Shown: positions 43,611-57,412, counted from the first letter of the stretch. The stretch is 64,000 bases of DNA from Ctenosaura bakeri (GCA_948474755.1 CAOLHI010000647.1:248001-312000); one strand, 5' to 3'. Numbers and translations: made by a program. The notes: generated from the sequence alone by a model not told the origin.

Positions 43611-45743
43611 TTCACAAGCAAATAGAGTTTAATTATCATATAGCTCTACCATGCTCAGATCAAATGTTTTAAAAACCAATCAAAGCCACAGGTCCTTTTC
43701 TGATAATCCCCTGGTGGTATGTAACATTATGTTGCTGCTACCTACTGATTATCACTGGCTATTATGTTAACTAAACTATGTCACATGGTATTATAGCACT
43801 TGCGATTTGCTTTCTACTATTTCATACACTGGCAATGAATAAAAATACTACCACCATTCAACAGGTCTTGGGGAAGTTCCTTTTTCCAGTTGCCATATTG
43901 ACTGAGGAATTTGGGAAGCTGTAGTACAAAACAGTGGTTTTTGTGTGCTCTGTGCCACTTCTATTCTTTTGTCATCAATGATTTTTAGTCTCTGTATGGG
44001 TATGTGTGCTCAACAGGGATTCAGCAAACACAAACGTATTTCTGTGGTTGCTGATGGAAATTGATTTGGCATATACTACCCAGGAGTGCTGGCCTCATTT
44101 ATGAGATAAGCCCATGCATGAGATAAACCTGGGAGTAAATTATCATGAGGTTTCAGCTGGATAGTTCATGCAAGCATAACTTGGTTTGTTATAGTTGAGG
44201 TGCTAACAAAATTATTATATGGTGTACTATTAGAGGTTTCAGATGTCTGGCTATTGTGAAAACACTGAAACCATTTTATGACCTTGTTCGTACTTATAGC
44301 AACCCCTACTCCCATAATGCACATCAGCTCTTACATTCATACCAGTGTAGCAGTGATATGCTTCTAGTGCCAGCCAGAACCTCCACAGAGTTATGTGTTT
44401 CTTAAGACTTACAGTCCTAACTTAATATATTGTAATTTGCAGGAGTCCTGCTTATATTTGTACCACAGTTTCATAAGTGATCTCTTTCTGTATTGCAACT
44501 AGAGCATAGTCATCTTCATCATGTAGTTATTTAGAATTTTGCAAGCAAATGATTGAAATCTATCTTTTACTGTATTAAAATGTCTGTCTTTTTCTGTTAT
44601 GCTATACAAGTCCACATGCTTGATCACAAAGTCAGCAAGTTAGGTGTGTTAACTAATCCATCCAAAACAAAGACTGCACTAAGGATTTGGGTGTGATCTG
44701 TTAACTGTGTGACCTCACGGTGCATCCTGAGCAAGCACTCAGATTTGTTTTCTTATTTCTCTTTTTCTGGATACACATTTATCAACCAATTTTGAACAAA
44801 CTTGGTATTTACTTAGATAAAATTCTGAATATTTTAATGAAAGATCAGGACTAGAATTTAGCGCAAAACAATTTTTGAGAATCATGAATTACTAATCAAA
44901 CTTGTGCTCCATTCAAATCTTAAGCAAAACGATCAGTGTCAACATAGGTAACAACAGGTAGATTTGGTAGTTCAAAATACTGACAAACTGACATTTCTGT
45001 CCCAGGATTATGTGTAGCAAAATGTGATTTAATTTTATATTCATCTTTAACTATTCCATGTAAGCAAACAGAGCCATTCTCTATGAAGGCCTCACTGAGA
45101 TCAATGAAGGATGGCCGGTACTATAGTTATGGTTGGAGGATTGAACCTAAGATATACAAAAGACTATAGGGTCTGCTGAGTAAGTTAGTAGTATGCAGCC
45201 AATGTAGTCCTCCAGTATAATCTGGCTAGGTATTGCCAAATGCTCTATGTCACTTTCAATACAGTGATGGCATGCAACTGATAGAGCACTGTTTTATCCT
45301 TTCCTCCCCCTCCTCATAGGGCAATAAGATGTACCACATTGGGTTATACAAACAGTTTACACAGATACCATATAGACTGATGTCACATGTATAAAATGAC
45401 GACTGCTAAATCTAAACACACAGGCATGGTGGTACAGTAGATAAATGGATTATTAAAAAAAGCTCTGTTTATCAATGAGATCTGAACAGGGGAGATTAGA
45501 TTATGGAAATGTGAGAAATTTTCACATCATGTAAAAATAAGCCAAATGCTTTGACTTTTCAAGAAACTTTAAGCTAGCTAGCTTTCTTTCTTTCTTTTGG
45601 GGAGCAAAGAAGTTGAAGGAGAAAATCATCACAGAGATTAGATCAGTTTATAGAACTTGCATAAATGAGATGATGCCAAAAAACCAAGTGAAGAAAACAA
45701 GACAGAATTATTAGTAACAATGAAACATACATTCTATATGATT

Positions 45744-45955
45744 TATTGTTATATGCCTTCAAGTCATTTCTAACTTACAAAGACCCTAAAGCAAACCAAT
45801 CACAGGATTTTCAGAGGGAGTTTTCCATTGTCTTTCTTTGACTGAGAGAGTGTGACTTGTCCAAGGTCACCCAGGAAGTTTCCGTGGCTGAGTGGGATTC
45901 AAACCCTGGTCTCCCAGTGTCTTAGTCCAACACTCAAATCACTACAGCATGGTGG
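45744..45955 (-). mobile_element. tRNA-derived SINE (antisense)
   Basis: Same family as 34980-35212. The tail ATGCCTTCAAGTCATTTCT is at the left, and the head with CTACAGCATGG at the right. The B-box-like GGTTTGAATCC is in place on the minus strand. Full length or nearly so. Confidence 0.88.
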
Positions 45956-46068
45956 ATGTTATGAGTCACATATAAAAAAACATAAGAAAGAGACTATGAT
46001 GGGAAGAGAAAAACATTATGGCAACAAAATTACTTTAAGCCAAAGGCCTAAGCCAAAACTAGAGATAA

Positions 46069-46124
46069 GCTTGCTTGCTTGCTCGCTTGCTTTCTTTCTC
46101 TTTCTTTCTTTCTTTTTTTCTTTA
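46069..46124. repeat. Compound (CTTG)n-(CTTT)n repeat
   Basis: CTTG units pass into CTTT units with T-rich interruptions. Confidence 0.85.
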
Positions 46125-46749
46125 TCAATCACACACTGTTAAGAGTTGGTCTATGAACTGCAGTCCCTAAAAGATAGGTACAGTTTGTTGAAAATGAGAT
46201 AGAAAGAGCATCTTGACTAAGAGATAATTCTCTACAGCAGATGAATTGCCATGCTTGCTAAAAAGCTTTAACAGAAATAAATGGTTTCCATAAAGCCTAT
46301 TGCTAGGGGTTTTTTATGTGCATTTTAAAATCATTTTTTTTCTTCTGTTGCTTTTCTGTGCTCTGAACAAGAAAGAATAAAGAAACAAAGACAATGGGGG
46401 TGGGGTGAAGAATGGTATCAGTCTCATTTCCTAAAGAACTATAGCTAGGAATTGTCCTGGAAGTGATGAGAACAGAAAGATTAGATTTTAACATCTTGGC
46501 AATACTTGTTATCAGACCATACCTAAAATGTTTTCTTCTGAACTTGGGGAGTGCACATCATTGTTGTCATCATCATCTAAAAAGCACCTAAAAATGTACA
46601 TGCAAATATATATTTCCAAAAATGAAAAATATAACTTTCCAGACTTTGCATTGGTGCAGCAAATGTGCAGTTCTGCGTACTGTTTCAAGCATACTCACCT
46701 GCCCATGGTTACCACCCAAAGATGTTGCCTGTCTTGGCACTCCGTACCT

Positions 46750-46960
46750 GTTGTTGTGTGCCTTCAAGTCATTTTTTACTTACTACAACTTATTTTTACA
46801 AGGTGAACCTTTCACAGGATTTTCTTGATAAGATCTTATTTAAAATGGGGGTTGCCATTGTTCTCTTCTGAGGCTGAGACAGGGTGCCTTGCCCAAGGTT
46901 ACTCAGTGGATTCTCATGACTGGCCTCCCTGAGTCCTAGTCCAACACTCAAACTATGGCT
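46750..46960 (-). mobile_element. tRNA-derived SINE (antisense)
   Basis: Same family. The tail TTGTTGTGTGCCTTCAAGTC begins at 46750; the head is degraded around 46920-46960. Lies less than 1 kb from the preceding copy and in the same orientation. Confidence 0.85.
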
Positions 46961-47574
46961 CTTAGTCCTTATCTGTGGAAGAATGTTTGAACTCTGATAC
47001 CTCATGCATCAAATAGCACAGTGTTACAAATACAAATGCCCATTATTATGTGTCTATACTAGGAACACACTCCAAAACAATTTCCTAGTAGCAATTATTT
47101 TCTCAGTGAGCAACTTATGCTCCCCAAGGTTCCCAAGAACGCTAAAGAAGTGACTTTGAATTCACAATAAAAAGTTTTTAAATATGTATGCCTAGGACTA
47201 TCATAGTCCACTTTTCCAAACAGAGAGTAATCCAGCTTGCATAGTATGCAAATTATTTGCATTGTTTTTTAAACTGAATGGCACTTCTGGGAGGTTTTTG
47301 GGAATATGATTTGGCCTAAAAATAAAATGGACATACCCTGGATGTCATGTTTCAAAGTGACATCTTTTTTGGGGGCGCCAGGTAGATGAGTTACTCTATC
47401 CTTCTCTGATGTCTATGGCTAGAACTTTCCTCCCCCATATCTGTTTTAGGTTATGATTTCACTCACTGGCTAAAAAAATTCAATGAAATAATTTCTCATG
47501 AAGTGATTGTGTAGAATCAAAGTGTATAACGTTACCTTATGCTGGCTGAAGGATTTGGGGAATTAAAGTCTCTT

Positions 47575-47695
47575 AAGGGCTATATTTCAGAGACAGGAAC
47601 AGGCAAAACCATCTTGAGTATTCCTTGTCTAAGAAAACCCTATGAAGTTCATGGGGTCACCAAAAGGTGACAGGTGACTTGAAGGAACATATGTA
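47575..47695 (+). mobile_element. SINE tail of the 5S-type family
   Basis: Sense copy of the tail seen at 809-915: GGCTATATTTCAGAGACAGG, CCTTGTCTAAGAAAACCC, TATGAAGTTCATGGGGTC and GGTGACTTGAAGG. Only the 3' part is recognisable. Confidence 0.7.
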
Positions 47696-48607
47696 AAAGT
47701 TAGAAACTTGCTTTTTAAAGTCTTTTTTCTTTTAAATAAGGTGGGACTCTATGGCAGCTAATGTAATGGCAAGTAGGCATCAAGTTGTACAGCTGAGTGG
47801 TATGGCTAGAATCTCTTGAGCCAGGCAAGCAATATGGGAACCCTGGGGTACAATCATGGGAAACATCTCTAGGCAATGTTCATTTGGATGATAAATGCTA
47901 ACACCAGCATTGTCTTCCTCTCCCACAGTTCAAGAACAGTATTAGTGATCTGCTGAGAGATAAGACTTTTCAGAATTAAAATGCTTGTGTAAAATTGTTG
48001 GTCCACAAATATTCTGAAATGCTTAATAAGAAGCAGCTCTCTCTCAGTCAGCCAGAAGGCAGGTCCGCATTACTAGCAACTTCACCCTTTTATATAAAAG
48101 GCCACAAACAGAAGATCAAAGGAGGCTCGTTCTTCATCATGATCCCACTTTATTTGCATTCACGCATGACTAGACTCCATCCATGCACTCATTTCCTTTC
48201 AAACACCCACATCGGCTAGTAAGGCAAAATATCCCTGAAAAGATTGCTTTTTCTCTGGGTAAGCTAGGATTTCTCTGAAACAGAAATGTATCAGTAAAGC
48301 AATTTTACAAGCTGGTTACGATGCAGTCTTTGGTTGATATTCTTGAGTAAGCTTTTGAAAACATATGTGCTTTACTGCCCAATAAGGGAAATGAAAACTC
48401 TAAGGGCATAGTTAATTTCCAGTAGATGCTCCATGGGTCAACCATGAAGATAAATGCTTATAACTTGATGCAAAGAAAGAGCAGGCAGATAGGAACATTT
48501 AAAAAAAAAGGCTACCAACCCAAGACTGTTACACCAAAATTTTAAAAATACTCAACATAAGGCTAATTCTCATGTGAAGGTATGTTGCACACTTTTTGCT
48601 ATTCTTG

Positions 48608-48725
48608 ACAACTTAGTGCAGTGATATGTAGTGGTTAGCATGTCAGGCTGGGATGGGGAGACCCAGGTTCGTCTCTACATTTGGTCACAAACCTTTCTGA
48701 ATGACCTTGGGCTAGCCACCATCTC
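48608..48725 (+). mobile_element. tRNA-derived SINE fragment (sense)
   Basis: ATGTAGTGGTTAGCATGTC (A-box-like), then GGGGAGACCCAGGTTCGTC (B-box-like), then TGACCTTGGGCTAGCCACC. It matches the head and body of the tRNA SINE family. The tail is missing. Confidence 0.8.
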
Positions 48726-49454
48726 ATAGACAAAGCTAATTCAAGGGATTGTAGGAACAGAAAATAATTTTAAGGGAGACAGGATTCACAATGAAAGCAT
48801 CCATTTCACCTCTCCTGAGACTCGTTATGCAACAAAGTATAGCTTGCCTCTGAAGTTCACACATTTGCAAGGCTTGTGGTACATTTCAGAGAGAAAAAAT
48901 GCAAAAACCCACATCCACTTCGGACCAAGAAAGGCAATTGCACTGTAATTACAACTATTTAGTGGGTTGAGGAAAGTGTGAACAGAACTAGGAAAGTTAA
49001 AAATAAGATCAAAAGAGCCATAAAGCAGCAATGTTGTAGCTGAGTCTGAGAAAGAGATTGGAGAGAAGACTACCAAAGAGACACCCTTGTGAGTCAATAG
49101 CAGCAGCTCTGAAACACCTAAAAGAAACAGTGGGTAGCAGCAGGGTTTTTTTTTTTATTCTAAGACATGCTCTTGCCCTGAGATTCTTCCCATCACTGTG
49201 AAGTCCAGAGAACAGATAGAAGTCCCTGAGATCTGGAAACCCCGTTGGCTACTATATGATCAGAATGCTGGACTAGACAAGGCCTTTGGTTTGATTCAAC
49301 ATGGTTCTTATGGTCTTATATTTTGTGAAGGGTGTATCTATAATAATTTTTGTTACTTTTGAGAAAAACAAAAGCAAAGATTTCACATAAATAAATCACA
49401 ACTGTAATGATAGCTAACTGCATTTGGGAGCCTTAGAACTATAATTACAATTAA

Positions 49455-49745
49455 GAAGGGGGTTCCCTTGGAAGGGAGTTCCATAGCATAGAACCAGGCA
49501 GGAGACTCTCTCCCATTTTCTTACCAGCTGAGCCTGTGAGGGTGGTGGGATGGATAGAAAGTCTTACCCTGAAGAGTGTAGGAGTTCGACTGGCTTTTAA
49601 TGAGGAAATAAGAGCTTTCAGATAGTTTTTACACCTAAGCCAAATAGGGCTTTATAGATCATAAGCAGCACTTGGAATTGCATTTGGAAATGGACCAGTC
49701 ACCAATGAAGGTGTTTCAACAAGTGCGTTATATACTCTCTATAAT
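49455..49745 (+). mobile_element. L2-like LINE 3' region fragment (sense)
   Basis: GGAAGGGAGTTCCATAGC, CCTGTGAGGGTGGTGGGA, ATAGGGCTTTATAGATCATAAG, CACTTGGAATTG and GGACCAGTCACCAATG form the typical order of a LINE 3' region that is abundant in squamate genomes. I place it in the L2/CR1 group by resemblance only; it has no coding domain here. Confidence 0.6.
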
Positions 49746-49984
49746 CAGCCTGTAATTATATTTACAAGAGTTGAGCTTGTCCCTTGTTAAGTTCCAGTCA
49801 TAATGTAATAAGGTTATATCTTTGTTACTGGAAAAAGTAGTCAATAAATTATTCCTTTCAGGAAAGAGGCTAGTGGAAATAATCAGTTAATTGCAACTAG
49901 TTGCATCCAAGCTCTGCAGGCAGCACTGGCACTCATTTACATCTGCAGAACTTCCTTTGGGCATAACTGAAGCAGATCTTGAAA

Positions 49985-50075
49985 ACAGTTTTGGACTGCA
50001 GTTCCCAGAATACTCCCAGGCAGTAAAGTCCATGGCCATGCTGCCAGGGGATTCTGGGAGCTATAGCAAAAATCG
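49985..50075. mobile_element. Fragment of the same small MITE type
   Basis: CTGCAGTTCCCAGAATACTCC at the left is mirrored by GGGGATTCTGGGAGCTATAG at the right. The outer ends are not recognisable. Confidence 0.5.
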
Positions 50076-50099
50076 TAATGTTTCTAAGCTCTGAATTGC

Positions 50100-53000
50100 A
50101 TAGCTTCTACTACCTACTTCTTCTTTGCTCCTCTCTATTAGTGGAGAGACTTGTCCAGCCTATATGAAACCCCAAGCAGAAGAGGATGTGGGGGCTAGGA
50201 TTGTTCTCCCCGTAGGCCAGTAAGATGAGTTTAAACCACACTTTTCTGTTTTCTGTTTCTCATTGTCAAAATTATGCTGTTTTCCTGAAGTAGCATTGTG
50301 CTGCATCTCAAATATGCCAAGGCCAGATCATTTACCATTTTCTTCCTCTTCTAAAAAAATAATAATATGGGAGTTTGAAGCATTTGTACTTGCATGGATT
50401 TTGAGACTTCTTTAGATCCAGCTTTACCAAGGCATCCCTGACAGTCTGAAAAATATGCAGATTTTCAAAACTCTGGGTAGCTGTCTTAGCTAAATATTGC
50501 AGTTCTTAACTTTCATGAAACAAAAAAAGCAAGGCATAGCCACAGGAAAGGGCGATTAATGAATAATAGTGTTTTATGTTATATTTATGTGTGTGCATGC
50601 ATCTGTCCTCTGTATGTGTATGCATATGAAAAGTTATTTCTCATCATTGTCAGCATAAATCTAAATGTTCTTTAAATGAGAAATCTGGAAATGTTTTGGA
50701 TTTTTGGTCAGGCCGTTTTCTGATTTTGTTAATCCAGCTGTGGAATAAGCTATTAATGGACCCCAGATGTTGTGTATAATGATTGATTTTTCAGTTGTGA
50801 AATAATACATATAGTTGCTATTTAAAAAGCACACAGAACAGTGATAGATTTTTGTATGTGGTAGAATAACATTTGGAATAGCAATTTGAAGACAGAGCAG
50901 TTTATATACCTAACATGATTGCTTTTGTTAAATTATTTCTTCATTCTCAACATTTTTAGCTTTAATTGCTTCCTGCTTCCCATAATCTCAAAATAAATAT
51001 TTGCACATTTCCACATTCTGTTGTTCATTGTAATGTGTAAAATAGTTGCATTCTCTAAGCATAAAAATCACAGATAATGGGGTCACAGTGTGCCTCTCCC
51101 TCCTGCAATGCTGCTATAATTTAATCCACATTCATGTTGCTGTCCTGAATTGACACCAGTTAGACTGATGGCAGCAGGACGTGTAACGGCAATAACACTT
51201 CCAGCACAAATATAAACTTGTAATAACTTGTTTTGTCTTTATACTTGGGTGCTTTCTTCTGACTTGAGTAAAACTATGCAAACGATTTGATTCCTATACA
51301 TACTGCCTTGCTAATATGCTGCACTGATTTGGATGTATTAGTAGGCTCATGGAAGTACCTTTTTTTATTTTTATTATAAGAAATTTCTTATCCAGAAGCA
51401 TTTTTAGGTACTGTGTGCTTCAAGCATAAGGTCAATAGGTGAGTAATAGGTGTTCCACTCTACCTTCCACTTGGACCTTAGGAAGAACTTCCTGACGGTC
51501 AGAGCTATCCGGCAGTGGAATATGCTGCCTGGGAGTGTGGTAAAGCCTCCTTCTTTGGAGGTTTTTAAGCAGAGGCTGGATGGCCATCTGTTGGGAATGC
51601 TTTGATGGGTGTTCCTGCATAGCAGGGAGTTGGACTTGGTGGCCTCTGGGGTCTCTTCCAACTCTATGATTCTATGATTCCTACTTCCTCAAATAGTTAA
51701 ATTACAGGGGACATATACAGCAGTGTTTTTCAAGCTATTTGATGCAAAAGACCAGCAATTTTTCTTCTAATATTTCATTATAGTTGTAATATGTAGTAGG
51801 AGCTATCATGTTGTAAAGCAGGGCCACTCCTACTATTAGGCAAAACCAGGAAGGGACCACTTGCTGAGAAGCTTTGGTAAAGAGTTGAAGGTGAGAGCTA
51901 TGTATGTCCTGTGTATGTGTACCTGATTTCCTATACTAGTTTTATCATTTCAAAAGGGTTGGGTTATCAATTCTGTACATTCAGTCACAGTGATGAGGAA
52001 AAAATGTGGCTGTGATCTGCATTCTGATGTTCTCCACAGGATCATTGAAATCTGTGTTCCATCTCTGCTAAGTCACTTGGTCCCTGTTCCTCATCTGCAA
52101 AATGCCAGTGACCTCTGTATATACATTTTTAAGTTGTTATTCTACCTTTCTCCACAAATTGGACTGAAGTCAGTTTTACAATGAAACAAGACAAATGAAT
52201 GAAAGAGTTTAAAAGTCAAAATACATTTTAGGCCATAGTAAAAAGAAAAAAATACTGCTCCCGTCCAGTTAAAATCCCCTATCTGCAGCAGGTGAGGTTC
52301 ACCAGCCCAAGGCCTCCCTGAATGAGAAGGCATTTGCCAGATGGTGCAAAGGCAACAGGGAGAGAGACTCCCTATGGGTGGAGTCTCCCAATGCACCGAG
52401 TTCTAGAAATTGGGAGTAGCCACTGAGAGGACCATCTCTCACATCCGCAGCAGGTGTGCCCCAGAAATTAGTAGGACCAAGGGAAGTGCCACCCCAAAAC
52501 ACTAAAAAGTTGTTGTGCAGGTGATCATAAATCATTTGGGGGGTGTCTCTTGTGCTACAACAGTGCACTTCCATCCACCAGAGGAAGGTGTGTTCATGAA
52601 AATGTGAGGGCTTGGAACACAGCAACAGGCCATAAGCTGTGCAACATTGATCAACAAAGAAGAACAACGGAGACAGCCTGGCAAGAATGTTTCTTTGATG
52701 TTAAAATGCAAGATGAGAAATCATATCTTGCCAATATCAAATAATAATTATAGCAATGAAACAGTTCCTAATTGTAAAATCTGTTTTTCATGGATTTATT
52801 TTCATGGCTTGGTTTTAAAAAGCACTGTCTGACAAATAGAGTGACAAATACAGCACAGAAACATTTGTGCCAGTCCTTGTGATGAAATCTAACTATTGTA
52901 CTAGTACACTATAAACTCATTATGACTTCCCCCCACCTAAAACGAATACACAGGAAGTATGTAGCAGGATGGCTAGAAGCTCTGATCTCCTTGAGCTCTG

Positions 53001-53317
53001 TTCTAATTCTTTAGCCACAAGAACCCATCTGTTATCTCACACGTAAAACTCTTGCTGTGGTTTCAAAGTTTCCAACGACATGATATTGGTACAGTTGAAA
53101 ACAGAGTGAAATTGAAGGGAGGTTTCAAGATTACTAGAACTGTTAATGTCTTGATTACAACAGTATTGTCCATGAATCTGCCTCTAGATCTATACGTCTC
53201 TTCTCTAGATCAGGATCCCTGACGTCAGGGATTTCAGGCTCAAGCAAGAGTACAACAAATAGCTGATCTTGCTTTATTCACCAGGCGAAGGCAGAAGTCC
53301 AGACTCTCTGCAATATG
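50100..53317. other. Intronic sequence with a CR1 tail
   Basis: Contains the CR1 tail at 51460. A CAGTGTTTTTCAAGC-type start at 51720 may mark a decayed hAT element without a visible right end. The 122-codon minus frame at 52299-52667 has no recognisable motif. Confidence 0.45.
51460..51680 (+). mobile_element. CR1 LINE 3' end fragment
   Basis: A short sense fragment covering only the tail. It has the AGGAAGAACTTCCTGAC motif, GCAGAGGCTGGATGGCCATC, then TCTATGATTCTATGATTC at 51663-51680. Closely related to the copies at 10640 and 60975. Confidence 0.92.
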
Positions 53318-53740
53318 TGTGTATTTGATTTATATCCTGCCTTTCCCTCAAAAAATGAGTCTTGAGGTGGACCACAACAAGATTAAAAAACATACTGGTG
53401 GAAATACAGGTACGATGTTAAAACACAGTGAAACAATTCATAATGAAAAACACTATTGAATTACAAAGCTATTTAAAAACTCACTGGTTAAAAGCGCAGC
53501 ACCTACCCATTTAAAGTCCCTTCTCTTCAGCATCCAGTCAATGGCCAAAGGTTCACCTACACAAATGGTTTTGCATTTGTCTTTCAGTGGATGGCCAGTA
53601 GGCAGGGGAATTATCTAGTCCTTCTTGGAAGAGAATTCCACACGACCTGGGAAAGACCACCAAAAAGGTTCTTTCTCACATCCCGCCAACCGTGGTGGCA
53701 GGTCTGAGAAGACAGCATTCACTGAAGACCTTAGAACCCT
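53318..53740 (-). mobile_element. L2-like LINE 3' region fragment (antisense)
   Basis: Starts with the tail motif TTTGATTTATATCCTGCCTTTC, then an AT-rich linker with TTAAAAA runs, then GAAGAGAATTCCACACGACC and TCACATCCCGCCAACCG, which parallel the reverse complement of the sense fragment at 49455-49745. Confidence 0.6.
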
Positions 53741-54727
53741 AGTAGGATAGTATTTCTTTGTGTAGCCAACCCAGAGGCTTAATATAGGATGTCCTAAAAT
53801 TACCTTTACAATTTTAATTCTATTTTAAAGATAATTTACAAACACCCTGCATTATTTGCCCAGTCATGCATCCTGAAGTTGCATGCCCCTTTAAGAGCAC
53901 TGAAGCCTTGAATGGAGACATTCCAGGTTAGATAACTGGGCCTAGTTCCTAGCCTCAACAATGGCACAGCTAGGTAATTTTAGACAATTGAGCGCCTTGA
54001 TGCTCCTTCTGCTGAGGCATTTCTATTCTGAAGTCTTGTCACCATGGCACCACCGATCCTCAAACTTTGAGGTTCTTTCATGCCTCAACATCTTTGTGTT
54101 TTTTAAAACAAAATCCACTATATGCTCAGTTTGTAAGCAACACAGAGATCAGTTATTTGGTGTAATTTAAAACTATTTGCATATTGCAAAGCCTCTGCAA
54201 AAGAGTCATTAGGAACACCTGAAAAGAGAGGAATGTTCCTCTTTGATGCAAAATAACTGCACCTTAAATAACCTAAAATCTAAAATAACTTGATCTTTGG
54301 GAAGAAAGGGGGCTTGCAGACCTGTGAAGTAATGAGAGGCCTCTGTTGAAATGAATTGAACAGCAGAGCATTTATGGCTTCCCCTCACCATGACACTCAG
54401 AGTTGTGGTACGGAGTGCTATTCTATGCATGAGGAGTTAGAAAGTAGGGCTGTCTCCATTCAGGGCAAGCCAACCCTTTCTGTCTCCATGGCCAAGGGTG
54501 AAAAAATGATATAGATCTGGGAAAGGAGTAATAGGGTCTTCCTCAGTAAAGGCTGTGGTTGTGTGTTGCAACTTCGGTGATTCTGGTGATCTGATCAGGT
54601 GTAGCCTGAACTATATATTTCACATATAATTAGTGTGTGTGTGAGAGAGAGAGACAGTGAGAGAGGGAGAATTATTGTGAGGGGGCAGGATTATTTTAAA
54701 CTACCCTCCACCTATGCTGGAAGAATT

Positions 54728-54830
54728 CTGATTATCTCCCAGCTGGCATGGCCAACAGTCATGCTGCCAGGAGATGATGGGAGTTGTAGTCCAGTATATC
54801 TAGCAGGCACACCAAAGTTTGAAAGAGGCT
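54728..54830. mobile_element. Fragment of the same small MITE type
   Basis: TCTCCCAGCTGGCATGGCC ... GCCAGGAGATGATGGGAG, then TTGTAGTCCAGTATATCTAG. The internal palindrome and the GGGAGTTGTAGTCCA signature are clear; one outer end is missing. Confidence 0.6.
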
Positions 54831-56994
54831 GCTTTAAAGTCTTCTCTTATATGCCACCTCTTTAGACCACATATTGGTTGTTACCTTAGGCCAGAATTGT
54901 GCCCCGCTTCTTGAACCACCTCCTTTTGTCTTTTTGTGGGAAGTTTTTTGACAAGATTTTTTTTGTTGTTGTTGCATTTTTTGTTTGGAAGCATTTTCAA
55001 TCAACTGCACTCTCAAATTTACATTGTTACATTCCCCAAGGTCCTCATACTGTGAGATCCGTAATTACTGTGAACAGAAGAGAAACTCTCTCTCACTCTC
55101 CCCCCCAACTCTCTTTAAAACGAAGTACAAGTGCCAACATTCCTAAGGCTAACACAATGGAAAAGAGAAGTGGTTTATGTCAGAATATGGTCTCGTTCCT
55201 CAGATTAAGCCTACTTTTTTCAAACAAAACACAAAATGTGGGAGAGACAACAACGTAATATTTTCCAATGACTGTTTATCATGAATTACGTCAGCTTTCA
55301 TTTAAATTGCTATTATTCCTTCTTAATGCTTCTTGGTGCCTGAATAATTTACAGCATTGGCAGCTGTGGGGCTATGGAATAACTATTCACAGCCCCCGTA
55401 CAATAGCAAAAGAACACAGTGTGATGGATTTTTTTTCTTTTCCTCCTTGTTAATTATTATGAGATTCCTTTAATTTTTTTTTAAGACAAAAGTGGCATAA
55501 AACATTGTTGAGGTATTTATGGCTAAATCTACTTTTACACAGCTCTATTTTGCTTCTGGCTAGTTCTTAACTAAAGCAGTCATTTGTGGTTATTATGCTT
55601 TGGGAGATATTATGTCAGGACTGGTTTAAGAGCATTATTATGTATCACATGACATGCAGTACATGTCAGCACTTGAGGCTCTCCTCCAATGAAAGCCAAT
55701 GTAATTTTAGCTAATGCTTTTTTAGGAATAGGCCCATTTGTAAGCTTACCTGAATTCACTGGAAGCTGTATTTTGTTCCTTCCAGAGAACCATTTGGCTA
55801 TTATCAACTGAAGTGGAGCGGGAAGTCCCAGTTTTATTTGTCATTACTTTTAATCCAGCCAGAGTAATGAGGCGGCAGTCCTAAGCATACCTATCAAGGG
55901 GGCCCATCCTCCTCCCACAGACTTCCAGCTAGATATATTTAGGACTGGGTGCAAACCAAAGCAGTAAGCTTAGAGTCTTTAAGTGGTTTAATCAGAAGAT
56001 GAATAGAGGAAGAGGGGTGTGTGAGCATATTAAGGAAGGGTGTGTGTGTGTGTTGTGATCTGGGAAGTACCCAACTCTGACTTTGCTTCAGCTGTGACGT
56101 CATGGCTTTAGGCAATCACCTCTCTCTCTCCTAGCATCAGATCCAGCTCCATCTGCGATACTGGGATGATAATACTCACCAACATTACTGCTCTGCAGAT
56201 TGCTTAGGTAATAATTGCTTGTGAAATACTTTGAACACCAACAAGAGCAGCAGCTGATGCTTTCCATGTCAGTAGGGCAGTGAATACACTCTGGGGCTTA
56301 ATATGAACTTCAGGAAAAATATCCAAGGTGCTGAACCTTACCCCCCAAAACAGGTGCAACTCTTTCAATATCTCCTTTAAAATCTGGACTAAAACTTGGC
56401 CCAGCTTTGCTACCCAACTGACTTGGGGACCACCAGCTGCCATTGAATGAAAGTCTATGTGGTGTAATGGTTGCAACACTGCACTGTAACCAGGTTTTAT
56501 TCAGCCAAATGAAACTCAGTGCATCACCTAGGCCCAGATACTCTCTCTAAGACCTCAAAGGACAAATCAGGGAGAAGGAGAGCTCTGTAGGCTGCCTTGA
56601 GTCACTGGAGTTAAAATGGGACATGACTGTAACTAACAAATAAAAACTTTAAAAAGACCTGTGGAAGTAGAAATTGCATTAATATGATTGATTGAGCTGT
56701 AAGACTGAGCAATAAAGATATGCTTGTTAATTTTCTGAAGCTGTTGGGCTTTTGGGGATATTATTGCATGAAATAGTTTAAAATGACAACAAAATGGCCT
56801 GTCCATCAAACAATGTCTGATAGCTTTTGCTTATTGGATTGCCCCCAAATTATCTCAGAGTTCATTCTGTGTCTCAAGAAGTAGATTTGGTGTTGTGCAG
56901 ATTTATCTTAATGTGATTAATTAAGGAAGTCATGAGTGAAAATGTAGATATTTAATGTTTCTTAAGAAATGGTTGATGGCATTAATAAATAGTT

Positions 56995-57130
56995 GTCTCC
57001 TTTTCACTAGCCAAGCGAAAACGCTCTCCAAGGAGCTTGCGTTGATGTGTTCATTAATTTGTTTACTTGCCAGTAATGCTGATAATTGCAGCATAGTCAG
57101 TTGAGCTGTTTTTGACCTGTTATTAACATA
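56995..57130. promoter_or_regulatory. Candidate conserved noncoding block
   Basis: Dense non-repetitive sequence with ACTAGCCAAGCGAAAACGC, TTCATTAATTTG and GCTGATAATTGCAG, including homeobox-like ATTAAT cores. Regulatory function is only inferred from texture. Confidence 0.2.
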
Positions 57131-57289
57131 TGGAATTAGTTCAAATATTTAGGATTTTCCTTAAGGAGTGTGCAAAGTTGTCAGGGAGTGACCTCTCTCA
57201 TATCTAGAGTCTTTCCTGATTTGACTGGTACAGCACTAGTTCTCACAGTCCTCTTCCTCAGTTGCATGGGTGTCAAACTGCAACTAGAA

Positions 57290-57412
57290 AACAAAAATCC
57301 TGGGACAACAACTTCTGGCTCTCCAGGTATTGAATTGCAACTCCTATCATCCCTCACTATTGGTTCTTCTGGCTAAGCCCTATAGGAATTGCATTGCAGC
57401 AGCGTCTGGAGG
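57290..57412. mobile_element. Fragment of the same small MITE type
   Basis: GACAACAACTTCTGGCTCTC at the left and GCATTGCAGCAGCGTCTGGA at the right, with TTGCAACTCCTATCATCCC between them. Strongly diverged. Confidence 0.45.

Larger units (their letters stand above)
41224..45743. other. Intronic sequence after the exon
   Basis: Mostly AT-rich unique sequence with the palindrome at 43026 and the MITE at 43485. No alternative first exon was recognised. Confidence 0.5.

Noticed and set aside
52299..52667. 122-codon minus-strand frame
   Set aside because: No recognisable motif and no splice or start context; consistent with chance.
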